64,000 bases of DNA from Roseateles sp. YR242 (lineage in GTDB: Bacteria; Pseudomonadota; Gammaproteobacteria; Burkholderiales; Burkholderiaceae_C), in assembly GCF_900109745.1 (NCBI RefSeq), contig NZ_FOAV01000008.1, positions 62,001 to 126,000 on the forward strand. Reading direction: 5' to 3'. Both the position numbers and the translations under genes were made by a program. The notes beneath the pieces were generated by a model. The model worked only from the letters and a program-made list of their open reading frames with translations. It was not told where the DNA came from and searched no databases. Positions within the stretch are counted from its first letter, which is position 1. Each line of letters opens with the position of its first letter. Below, piece by piece: positions 15,495 through 23,742 of this stretch.

Positions 15495-17606
15495 TTAGAA
15501 GTCGCGAGACACCAGGATGCGTGGGTTCACAGGGATCCCTTCCCAAGCCTTGGGCGTGTAGAGGAGTTCAACCTTGGTCAAGCGCTTGTCGCCGGGCACG
15601 TTCAGAACCATGTTCCTGAAGCTCGATGAGTTCAGCGGGTTCTGTGATGCCTCAGTGACGTCGGACATCGGGCTCCACCACGGGCGCAGCCCGTCCTTGA
15701 CCACCTGGTAGTGCTGGCTGCCGTCGGCATAGCTCACATGCAGGGTGAAGTCGCAGCCGTATTGATAGCAGTAGTGCTGGTACTTGCCCTTGCCGTTAGG
15801 TCGGATCGCTGCAAGGTCTTCGGCCTTGGTGGGATCCATCGTGTGGAGCAGGTTGCCGTTGTAGTGCAGGAGGTCGTAAACCTGGCTGGCTTCCGGATTG
15901 GTCATGCTGAACGACATGAGCACCGAGTAGACCGGCACATTCATCTTCTGCGGCAGGCCGCGGGCGATGCCGTAGGCCCCGTTGTGCGGATCGGCGGGCG
16001 TGAAGGCTTCGTACTCGCGGGTGTCAACGTTCAACCGCTGGAAGGTGGCATTGCCCTGACTGTCCTCGCCGAGCGGTGCAACGATCCGCTCGCCCACATT
16101 CCGTTGCATCATGGCGGCGGTGAAATCGGCCACCGGGCCGAACCGTTGCCCCTTGGCCTGCCAACCGGATCCGCCCTGCATGATGTCTTGCTTGATGCAG
16201 CGGCCTTCCTCGTCGCGTAGCAACGTGGTGTCGGTCAGGCAACTCTTGCCCAGGCTCGCCGTCGGCGGCGCAAATGATGGGAGCAGCAGCGAATGGTAGC
16301 TGTCCCAACCCCAGGTGGACCCCTTCAGGCTGCCACGGGGATAAGGGTACAAATCCATCGTATACCCTTCGTTGGTGTGGCGAACACCGAAAGCATGGCC
16401 CATCTCATGGATGAAAACGCCGGCAAAGTCCCAGTCGCCGGAAGCGACCACCCCACCCAGGTAGGCAACACCACCGGTATTGCTGCTTTTCACGTGGCCA
16501 TCAGCGTAGCGATAGGCCACAGGTGCATAGTTGAATACGCCCATGGCGTCTTGGCCGTTGGCCTTGATCACTCGATCGCCAAAAACGATGCCGTACGTCA
16601 GTGCGTTAAAGCCGGGGGCGTCCGCGTTTCGAGCGATGCGGGCGGGCAGGGTTCCGTTGGGCGGCAGTGAGACGGTGTTCATCACGACCTTGCCCGCTGG
16701 GTGCGCCTCCACGGTGGCCCACATGGGCAGCCTGGCCCGGAGTTCGCGCACGGTCTCCAGGGAAGGTTGGGCAGCCGTGGCGATGGGGCGACCGCTGTTC
16801 TCCTCGGTCGCGCCAAAGTAGAAGAAGGGCAGAACGCGGATGTCTGCAGCGCTGTCGCCCGTCACATCCAGCGGCAAAGCGTTCCCGGCGGCGTAGTTGG
16901 TGGCACTGACCTTCAGTTGAACGTTCCGTTCGATGAAGTTGGCCGGCAGAACAGCGCTATAGCTGCCCGCACGGTAAGCCGGTCCGTTGTCTTCTGTCTT
17001 GGGTTGGACTGAGGGTGGGTTCAGCGGGACCGAGCCGATGAAGTCACCGCCGGACCAGGCTTCCACCTCGGGGTTCACGGCATCTTTGGCAGACAGGTCG
17101 ATCACGGCCAACGCGGTCTGGAAGGGCTTGAGTCGCAGTGTTTCTTCGCGGCCCTTCGGCGAATGGTCCGCTGCCCAGTGCCGAACGCCGTTCGGCAGCA
17201 TATGGGTCTGTCCGACGTCGATGCGTGTCATGTTCAGCGCGCCGGGAACATCGGGCGTCAGTTGGCCCAGAGGCGCATCCGCCGTAGCCGTCAGGACCCG
17301 CGAACCAAAGGGCCGCAGCGGTGAATGTGGGGTGCGGCCAGCAAGATTGGCCAGAGGGCCCGCGCTAGGGGTGGTTGCGCCTTCTGCCGTGATCGGAGGG
17401 TTCGAATCTTCGGGCGGGACAGCGCCGTCGTCAGGCTGCCCGACCTCTGCGGTGGCACTGCCATTGTTGGTGGCAACGGGGTGGGTGTCAGAGCCGCCGC
17501 CGCCGCATGCCGCCAGGACTGCGGCGAAGATCAGTGAAAGGCCGATCTTTGATGGAGCGCCACAGTAACGAGTGAGCTGTGCGGCATCAGAGAGGGTAGT
17601 AGCCAT
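15495..17606 (-). CDS. M66 (StcE/TagA-like) zinc metalloprotease lipoprotein
   Basis: This 703-aa predicted surface lipoprotein has a signal ending in LAAC (C34), then a Gly/Ser/Pro-rich linker to about residue 90. Next comes a region with RIDVGQTHMLP that recalls the N-terminal domain of StcE-type enzymes. The zinc motif HEMGHAFGVRH spans residues 400-410 (H400, E401, H404, H410), fitting the metzincin-like HExxHxxGxxH of peptidase family M66. M66 enzymes such as StcE cleave O-glycosylated proteins. The gene is visibly less GC-rich than its neighbours, has an AT-rich upstream region and interrupts the pentose genes, so it may be acquired. Its role here, perhaps on plant O-glycoproteins, is inference. 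Confidence 0.75.
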   Translation of the reverse strand: MATTLSDAAQLTRYCGAPSKIGLSLIFAAVLAACGGGGSDTHPVATNNGSATAEVGQPDDGAVPPEDSNPPITAEGATTPSAGPLANLAGRTPHSPLRPFGSRVLTATADAPLGQLTPDVPGALNMTRIDVGQTHMLPNGVRHWAADHSPKGREETLRLKPFQTALAVIDLSAKDAVNPEVEAWSGGDFIGSVPLNPPSVQPKTEDNGPAYRAGSYSAVLPANFIERNVQLKVSATNYAAGNALPLDVTGDSAADIRVLPFFYFGATEENSGRPIATAAQPSLETVRELRARLPMWATVEAHPAGKVVMNTVSLPPNGTLPARIARNADAPGFNALTYGIVFGDRVIKANGQDAMGVFNYAPVAYRYADGHVKSSNTGGVAYLGGVVASGDWDFAGVFIHEMGHAFGVRHTNEGYTMDLYPYPRGSLKGSTWGWDSYHSLLLPSFAPPTASLGKSCLTDTTLLRDEEGRCIKQDIMQGGSGWQAKGQRFGPVADFTAAMMQRNVGERIVAPLGEDSQGNATFQRLNVDTREYEAFTPADPHNGAYGIARGLPQKMNVPVYSVLMSFSMTNPEASQVYDLLHYNGNLLHTMDPTKAEDLAAIRPNGKGKYQHYCYQYGCDFTLHVSYADGSQHYQVVKDGLRPWWSPMSDVTEASQNPLNSSSFRNMVLNVPGDKRLTKVELLYTPKAWEGIPVNPRILVSRDF

Positions 17607-17763
17607 GATTTGCTATCCAAAGTTGAGGTGTGAAGGCAGTCTCCGCCTCAGCCTGTGGGTAGCGTAATTACCTATATATGTCGATCTTGTACAAATATAA
17701 GTGTGGCAAAACTACTTAATTGGGCCACTTCAGATGCAACCCGTTCCGCTATCAGGGTGAAGT

Positions 17764-18738
17764 TCATCGGCATCCCGCCGACGGATTCGATGCGGGCCCG
17801 TGCTCGGTCTGCGCGACCGGCTCGATGCGCCCATCTGCGCGGTATTTCAGCTCCTCCACCGCCACCGACCTCCGGAACTCCCCACCGCCTGGCAATTGGG
17901 CGTTGTGATAGAAGATGTAGGACTTCCCGTTGAACGCCACGATGGCCTGGTGGATGGTCGGCGTGCCGGTGTTCTTCTCCATGATCACGCCGCCCGGCGT
18001 CCACGGTCCGGTCGCTGATGGGCCCGTCATGTAGGCCGTCTCTTCCGGGAAGTGCTGCGAATAGCTCAGGTAGTAGCGGTCCTTGTGCTTGTGCACGTAC
18101 GAGGCCTCGGTGAAGTCTTTCACCGTCACGGTCTGGATGGGCCCATCCAGCTCGATCATGTTGGGCTTGAGCTTCACGTACTTCAGCACCGTATTGCCGA
18201 AGTACAGATAGGCCTGCCCGTCGTCATCCACAAACACCGCCGGGTCAATGTCGTCCCACGCGATGTTGGTCTGCGTGGTCATGTCGTTGGTGATCAGGGC
18301 GGACCCGCGGGCGTCCTTGAAGGGGCCCGTCGGGCTGGCAGACGTGGCCACGCCCACGGCAAAACCCGGAATCGTGGCGTGTTCCACCGTGGTGTAGAAG
18401 AAGTACACCGGCTTGCCGTCCACCACCCGCCGCGTGATGTCCGACGCCCAGGCGCGGCCCTTGGCCCAGCGGAAGTCCAGCGCCTTCATCGGCACGCCGT
18501 GGTCCGTCCAGTGGACCATGTCGCAGCTCGAGAACACTCGCCACTCATGCATGACGAAGTCCTTGCCGTCGGGCGCGGCTTCGTCGTGGCCGGTATAGAG
18601 GTACACACGCCCGTTGTCCACCAGCGCGGCGGGGTCCGCGGTATAGAGCTTGGGGAAGAGTGGATTGGCGGCGGTCGCCGTGCCGGCGACACCCAGGGCC
18701 GCCAGCGCCAGGCAGGCGCCGGTGATCAGAGATTTCAT
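17764..18738 (-). CDS. Secreted GH43 glycosidase (arabinofuranosidase/arabinanase group)
   Basis: This 324-aa GH43 protein has a cleavable Sec signal (about residues 1-23, ending TATA). Catalytic carboxylates are visible in TADPAALV (base), DDIDPAVF (pKa modulator) and FTEASYV (general acid). The fold region WASDITRRVVDGKPVYFFYTTVEH is typical of the family. The ATG at 18738 overlaps the yjfF stop by ATGA, so this periplasmic enzyme is translationally coupled to the furanose importer. It probably releases L-arabinofuranose (or xylose) in the periplasm for that importer. Exact linkage is unknown. Confidence 0.85.
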   Translation of the reverse strand: MKSLITGACLALAALGVAGTATAANPLFPKLYTADPAALVDNGRVYLYTGHDEAAPDGKDFVMHEWRVFSSCDMVHWTDHGVPMKALDFRWAKGRAWASDITRRVVDGKPVYFFYTTVEHATIPGFAVGVATSASPTGPFKDARGSALITNDMTTQTNIAWDDIDPAVFVDDDGQAYLYFGNTVLKYVKLKPNMIELDGPIQTVTVKDFTEASYVHKHKDRYYLSYSQHFPEETAYMTGPSATGPWTPGGVIMEKNTGTPTIHQAIVAFNGKSYIFYHNAQLPGGGEFRRSVAVEELKYRADGRIEPVAQTEHGPASNPSAGCR

Positions 18739-19862
18739 GCAGCAGGGGAGGGAGGCGCTGAACCAGCGCCGGATACGGGACGGGACAGCAGGCGCTGCAC
18801 CACACAGAACACAAACAGCAGCCCGCCGATCACGATCTTGGTCCACCAGGAGCTGAGCGTGCCGTCAAAGGCGATCAAGGTCTGGATGGTGCCCAGCACC
18901 AGCACGCCGGAGAGCGCGCCAGCCACATAGCCATAACCGCCACTGAGCATGGTGCCGCCAATCACGACCGCCGCAATCGCGTCCAGCTCAGCCCCCTGCG
19001 CATGGAGCCCATAACCGGACAGCATGTAGAAGCCAAACAGCAAACCACCCAGCGACGCACACAAGCCGCTGAAGCCATACACCATGAGTTTGGTGCGGCC
19101 CACCGGCAAGCCCATCATCAAGGCGGACGATTCATTGCCACCCAATGCATACACCGCCCGGCCAAAACCGCTGCGGTGCGCGAGCCAGATGCCCACCGCC
19201 AGCACACCCACGGCGATCACGGCACCGAGCGACAGGAAGCCGCCGGGCAGCGCCACCTGCATCTGCGAAATGTGCACAAAGGTCGGATCACTGATGGTGA
19301 TGGAATCGACGCTGATCAAATAACAGAGCCCACGCGCCAGGAACATGCCGGCCAGTGTCACGATGAAGGGCTGCAGCTTGAAAACATGGATCAGCGCCCC
19401 TTGCAGCACGCCAAACACGGTGCCGCCCAGCAGCACCACGGCCATCACCACGGGGGCCGGCCAGTGCGCCTGCTGCAGCAGCCAGGCCGCCACGGTGGTG
19501 GACAAGGCCAGCACCGCACCCACCGAGAGATCGATGCCCCCCGACAGGATGACCAGGCTCATCCCCACCGCCAGCACCAGCAGGTAGGCGTTGTCGATCA
19601 ACAGGTTGAGCATCACCTGCGGCGCCGCGAAACCGTCGTACATCACGCCACCGGTGGCGATCAGCACCACCAGAAGCACCACGGTCATCTGGGCGCTGAA
19701 GGCGGGGTGGTGCAGCCAGCGCAACAGCTGGCGTGCCAGGCGCTGGGCCGGTGGCTTGGGCGCCGGGCCTGGCCCGGGCCCAGGGCCGTGGCTGGCGGCA
19801 GTCCTCGTGTTGAGGGCTGGCACGGTGGCGGCCGCTGCCGAGGCGCTGACCGACGCACTCAT
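18735..19862 (-). CDS. yjfF: Furanose ABC importer permease YjfF
   Basis: This 375-aa permease of the ribose/galactofuranose (CUT2) class has about nine to ten membrane spans. It shows the class motifs VGMSLVILSGGIDLSVGAV and LAGMFLARGLCYLIS, and C-terminal FDGTLSSWWTKI matches E. coli YjfF closely. The N-terminal 50 residues are unusually rich in Ala, Pro and Gly (GPGPGPGPAP) and absent from the E. coli protein. The ATG at 19862 overlaps the ytfT stop. Together with ytfQ, ytfR and ytfT it forms a complete importer, here probably for L-arabinofuranose. Confidence 0.9.
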   Translation of the reverse strand: MSASVSASAAAATVPALNTRTAASHGPGPGPGPAPKPPAQRLARQLLRWLHHPAFSAQMTVVLLVVLIATGGVMYDGFAAPQVMLNLLIDNAYLLVLAVGMSLVILSGGIDLSVGAVLALSTTVAAWLLQQAHWPAPVVMAVVLLGGTVFGVLQGALIHVFKLQPFIVTLAGMFLARGLCYLISVDSITISDPTFVHISQMQVALPGGFLSLGAVIAVGVLAVGIWLAHRSGFGRAVYALGGNESSALMMGLPVGRTKLMVYGFSGLCASLGGLLFGFYMLSGYGLHAQGAELDAIAAVVIGGTMLSGGYGYVAGALSGVLVLGTIQTLIAFDGTLSSWWTKIVIGGLLFVFCVVQRLLSRPVSGAGSAPPSPAA

Positions 19863-20989
19863 GAGCGGCCTCCCGTCGCTGCCGCGCCCGGGCGCTTCCA
19901 GCGCTTGAGCATGGCGCGCCATTCATTCGACTGAAGGATGCAGAGCAGGAAGACGACCAGTGCCTTCACCACCATGTTGACCTCGGGCGGTACGCCCAGC
20001 GAGTAGATGGTGGTGGTGAGCGTCTGGATGATCAGCGCGCCCACCAGGCTGCCCGCCAGGTGGTACTTGCCGCCCGCCAGGGAGGCGCCGCCCAGCGTCA
20101 CTGCCAGGATGGCATCCAGCTCCAGCAACAGGCCGGCGTTGTTGGCGTCCGCGCTCTTGATGTTGGAAGCGATCATCAGGCCCGCAGCCCCGGCACACAC
20201 GGCGGCAAAGACGTAGCAGCCGAAGATCAGCGTGGCGGTGCGCAGGCCCGCCAGGCGGGAGGCGACCGGGTTGAGGCCGACCGCCTGGATGAACAGGCCC
20301 AGCGCCGTCTTGCGCAGCAGCAGCGTGGTGGCCAGCGCCACCGCCAGCACCACCCACAGCGAGACCGGCAGGCCCAGCGCATAGCCGCTGCCCAGCACGA
20401 AGAAGGAGGATTCGTAGACGGTGATGATCTGGCCATCCGCCAGCAATTGCGCCAGGCCGCGGCCCGCCACCATGAGAATCAGCGTGGCGATGATGGGCTG
20501 CAGCTTGAGGCCCGCCACCAGCACACCGTTCCAGACGCCGCACAGCAGCGCGGCGCCCAGGGCCGCCAGATAGGCCAGCGGCAGCGGCTGCCTGGCGTTG
20601 ACCAGCATGGCCGCCACCGTAGCGGCAATGGCCACCACCGCGCCCACGGACACGTCGATGCCGCGTGTGGCAATCACCAGGCTCATGCCCAGCGAGGCCA
20701 GCATCAGCGGGGCTGCGCGGTTCAGGATGTCGATGAGCGGGCCGTAGAGATGGCCGTCCTTGATCTCCAGATGCCAAAAACCCGGCAGGCAGATCAGGTC
20801 GACGGTGAGCAGGATCAGCAGGGCCAGCACCGGCCGGAGCAGCGGGTGCTCATGCAGGGTGGCGAGCCAGGCGGCCCAGGGGGATCCGGAGGAAGTCGCA
20901 GCGGAGGGCGCAGGGGCGGGTGCGCCTGCGGCTCCTGAGTCTTGGGGGCGCAAGGGCAGGGAATCAATCACGGGTGGGGTCTCCGCCAT
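19859..20989 (-). CDS. ytfT: Furanose ABC importer permease YtfT
   Basis: This 376-aa CUT2 permease has ASLGMSLVIATRGIDVSVGAVVA near span 2 and ELDAILAVTLGGASLAGG near the C-terminus. The ATG at 20989 lies 26 bp inside the 3' end of ytfR. The first 45 residues form an Ala/Pro/Ser-rich cytoplasmic tail. It pairs with YjfF. Confidence 0.9.
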   Translation of the reverse strand: MAETPPVIDSLPLRPQDSGAAGAPAPAPSAATSSGSPWAAWLATLHEHPLLRPVLALLILLTVDLICLPGFWHLEIKDGHLYGPLIDILNRAAPLMLASLGMSLVIATRGIDVSVGAVVAIAATVAAMLVNARQPLPLAYLAALGAALLCGVWNGVLVAGLKLQPIIATLILMVAGRGLAQLLADGQIITVYESSFFVLGSGYALGLPVSLWVVLAVALATTLLLRKTALGLFIQAVGLNPVASRLAGLRTATLIFGCYVFAAVCAGAAGLMIASNIKSADANNAGLLLELDAILAVTLGGASLAGGKYHLAGSLVGALIIQTLTTTIYSLGVPPEVNMVVKALVVFLLCILQSNEWRAMLKRWKRPGAAATGGRS

Positions 20990-22505
20990 CGCCGGCAATC
21001 GCCTCCAGCACGGTGTCTTCGTTCAGCTGGCCACGCTCGTAGACGCCACAGGCACGGCGGTCGCGCAGCACCATCAGGCGGTCGCTGCAGCGTAGCACTT
21101 CAGGGAGTTCGGAGGAGATGAAGAGCACGGCCATGCGCCGGTCCTCGGCACCTCCTTCGGCACAGAGGCGGCGAACCTCGCTCATGATCTCTTCCTTGGC
21201 ACGGACGTCGATGCCGCGTGTGGGTTCGTCCAGGATCAGCAGCTGCGGCTGGGTGAGCAGCCAGCGGGCCAGCAGGGCCTTTTGCTGGTTGCCGCCGGAG
21301 AGCAGGCCGATGGGGGTGTTGATGTCCGGCGTCTTGATGCCCAGCCGGCGCACATAGTCTTCCGCCATGGCGCGCTGGCGCTTCAGGGGAATGGCACGCC
21401 ACCAGCCCTGGCGGGCCTGCAGCGCCAGCACGATGTTCTCGCGCACCGAGAGCGCCAGCACCGCCCCTTCGAGCTTGCGGTCTTCCGAGCAGAAGGCGAG
21501 CCCGGCCTCGATGGCCTGGCGCGGGGAGGTGAAGCGTTGGCGCTTGCCGTTGACTTCCACGTCGCCGGCATCGGCGTTGTCGGCGCCAAAGAGCAGGCGG
21601 GCGGTTTCGGTGCGGCCGGAGCCCAGCAGGCCGCACAGGCCCAGGACCTCGCCGCGGCGGATTTCCAGGTCCATCGGCTTCAGGGCGCCCCGGCGGGCGA
21701 GGCCATGGGTGCGGAGCACCGCTTCGCCGCCGCTGGCGCAGTGGTCCGGGGCCGTGTGGGTGGAGGCCGCATGGGGGCCCACCATCTTCTGCACCAGCTC
21801 CAGCCGGCCCAGTTCAGCGGCCCAGTATTCACCTTCCGTGCGGCCATTGCGCATGACGGTGATGCGGTCGGAGACGGCATACACCTGGTCCAGGAAGTGG
21901 GTGACGAACAGGATGGCCATGCCTTGCTCGCGCAGGCGGCGCATCACGCGGAACAAGTGCTGGACGGAGGCCTCATCCAGGCTGGAGGTCGGCTCGTCCA
22001 GGATCAGCACCTGGGCGGAGATGTTGAGCGCGCGCGCAATGGCCACCATCTGCTGCACCGCCAGCGAGTAGCGGGCCAGCGGTGCTTCCACCTCGATGTC
22101 CAGCTCCAGTTCCGCCAGCAGCTCGCGGGAACGGGCGCGCATGCGCTTCCAGTCGATCTGGCCGAAGCGTTTGGGGTAGCGGCCGATGAAGAGGTTTTCC
22201 GCCACCGACAGGTTGGGGCAGAGGTTCACCTCCTGATAGACGGTGCTGATGCCGAGGTCCTGCGCCTGCGCGGTGGAACGCGGGGCAATGGGGCCGCCCT
22301 GCAGGTGGATGCTGCCGGCGTCCGGCGCGTAGAGGCCGGTCAACACCTTGATCAGCGTGGACTTGCCCGCGCCGTTCTGGCCCATCAGCGCATGGATTTC
22401 CCCGGCGAACAGGCGCAGGCCTGCGCCCGTGAGTGCCTGAACGCCCGGGAAGCCCTTGTTGATGCCTTCCAGCACCAACACCGGTGCTGATCCGTTATGC
22501 CGCAA
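20964..22505 (-). CDS. ytfR: Furanose ABC importer double ATPase YtfR, TTG start
   Basis: This 513-aa protein has two nucleotide-binding domains, as usual for CUT2 importers. The first has GQNGAGKST and LDEPTSSLD; the second has LSGGNQQKALLARWL and LDEPTRGIDVRAKEE. TTG at 22505 is chosen because AAGGAG lies six bases upstream and the protein then begins just before the first domain. A longer open frame runs upstream into the ytfQ gene and is not used. Confidence 0.92.
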   Translation of the reverse strand: MRHNGSAPVLVLEGINKGFPGVQALTGAGLRLFAGEIHALMGQNGAGKSTLIKVLTGLYAPDAGSIHLQGGPIAPRSTAQAQDLGISTVYQEVNLCPNLSVAENLFIGRYPKRFGQIDWKRMRARSRELLAELELDIEVEAPLARYSLAVQQMVAIARALNISAQVLILDEPTSSLDEASVQHLFRVMRRLREQGMAILFVTHFLDQVYAVSDRITVMRNGRTEGEYWAAELGRLELVQKMVGPHAASTHTAPDHCASGGEAVLRTHGLARRGALKPMDLEIRRGEVLGLCGLLGSGRTETARLLFGADNADAGDVEVNGKRQRFTSPRQAIEAGLAFCSEDRKLEGAVLALSVRENIVLALQARQGWWRAIPLKRQRAMAEDYVRRLGIKTPDINTPIGLLSGGNQQKALLARWLLTQPQLLILDEPTRGIDVRAKEEIMSEVRRLCAEGGAEDRRMAVLFISSELPEVLRCSDRLMVLRDRRACGVYERGQLNEDTVLEAIAGDGGDPTRD

Positions 22506-22527
22506 ACCGTTCTCCTTTGATGCCACC

Positions 22528-22554
22528 GGGCACCGGCGTGCCTGCGCCGGGCCC
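22528..22554. terminator. Intercistronic hairpin after ytfQ
   Basis: GGGC-a-CCGGCG - tgcctg - CGCCGG-GCCC forms a strong 10-bp stem with one bulge in the 59-bp gap between ytfQ and ytfR. Such hairpins after binding-protein genes commonly stabilise the upstream message and attenuate the ATPase and permease genes. There is no T-tract, so full termination is unlikely. Confidence 0.5.
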
Positions 22555-22564
22555 GTTCTCCGGA

Positions 22565-23542
22565 TCAGTACTTGCGCTTGGGCAGTTCCTGCGCCGCGAC
22601 GTCGGCGGCGAACACACCTTCCTCGGTCGTGATGCGCTTGGGAAGCGTCTTGCCGGCCTTCACGTCCTTGGCCAGCTGCATCAACTGCGGACCCAGCAGC
22701 GGGTTGCATTCGATGGTCACGTCCAGCTTGCCGGCCACCATGGCTTCGAAGGCGCCGCGTACACCGTCGATGGAGACGATGGCGATGTCCTTGCGGGGTT
22801 TCAGGCCGGCTTCCTCGATGGCCTGGATGGCGCCGATGGCCATGTCGTCGTTGTGCGCGAACAGCAGGTGGATCTTCTTGTCCTTGGCCTTCAGGAAGGC
22901 TTCCATGACTTCCTTGCCCTTGGCGCGGGTGAAGTCACCGGACTGGGAGCGCAGGATCTTCAGGCGTGGTTCGGCCTTGATGGCCTCCTCGAAGCCCTTC
23001 TTGCGGTCGATGGCCGGGGCGGAACCCACGGTGCCCTGCAGCTCGACGATGTTCACGTCGCCAGTGGGCGCATTCTTCTTGGCCCATTCAATGGCCCACT
23101 TGCCGGCCTTGCGGCCTTCCTCGACGAAGTCCGAGCCGATGAAGGTGACGTACAGGGAGGGGTCGCTGACGTTGACGGCGCGGTCGGTGAGGATCACGGG
23201 GATGTTGGCGGCCTTGGCTTCACGCAGCACCGTGTCCCAGCCGGTTTCCACGACCGGGGAGAAGGCAATCACATCCACCTTTTGCGCGATGTAGCTGCGG
23301 ATGGCCTTGACCTGGTTTTCCTGCTTTTGCTGGGCGTCAGCGAACTTCAGGGTGACGCCGGCCTGCTTGGCCGCGTCCTTGATGGAGTTGGTGTTGGCGG
23401 TACGCCATTCGCTTTCCGCGCCGACCTGGGAGAAACCCAGGACCAGCGGCTTGTCCGCCGCCAGGGCCGGGGTGAGGGCGCTGGCGCCCAGGGTCAGGCC
23501 GAGGGCGGCCAGGGCGAGCAGTTGCCGACGGAATGTCTTCAT
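22565..23542 (-). CDS. ytfQ: Periplasmic furanose-binding protein YtfQ
   Basis: This 325-aa periplasmic binding protein of the ribose/galactose type has a cleavable signal (about residues 1-29, ending ALA). VLGFSQVGAESEWR, QKQENQVKAIRSYI and IVSIDGVRGAFEAM match the YtfQ family, which binds the furanose form of galactose and arabinose. The ATG at 23542 follows GAGGAGAC. It leads the leftward operon ytfQ-ytfR-ytfT-yjfF-GH43, fitting uptake of L-arabinofuranose released by the GH43, GH51 and GH127 enzymes. Confidence 0.93.
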   Translation of the reverse strand: MKTFRRQLLALAALGLTLGASALTPALAADKPLVLGFSQVGAESEWRTANTNSIKDAAKQAGVTLKFADAQQKQENQVKAIRSYIAQKVDVIAFSPVVETGWDTVLREAKAANIPVILTDRAVNVSDPSLYVTFIGSDFVEEGRKAGKWAIEWAKKNAPTGDVNIVELQGTVGSAPAIDRKKGFEEAIKAEPRLKILRSQSGDFTRAKGKEVMEAFLKAKDKKIHLLFAHNDDMAIGAIQAIEEAGLKPRKDIAIVSIDGVRGAFEAMVAGKLDVTIECNPLLGPQLMQLAKDVKAGKTLPKRITTEEGVFAADVAAQELPKRKY

Positions 23543-23636
23543 GCTTTGTCTCCTCGTTGGAATGAATATGCGTGCGCCGAGGTTTCCGACACACAGGTGA
23601 GGTGGGTCGCATCGTAGGCAGGGAAGGCATGCACAT

Positions 23637-23671
23637 CCAATCACATTTCGGAGATCGATGATGCTGTGATT
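23637..23671. promoter_or_regulatory. Operator candidate upstream of ytfQ with shared CCAATCACATTT motif
   Basis: CCAATCACATTT (23637-23648) is identical to a 12-mer in the TonB-receptor promoter at 34138-34149. Here AATCACA is also mirrored by TGTGATT at 23665-23671, with 19 bp between the arms. It lies about 95-130 bp upstream of the ytfQ start within a 200-bp gap. The binding protein is unknown; a LysR or GntR regulator of the window is possible. Confidence 0.45.
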
Positions 23672-23742
23672 GATATCAGGGTTTGTATGCCTCCGGGGTC
23701 CGGGGGGCGGGTATCTCCCTGGGGCAGGTGGTGCAGGCGGGA

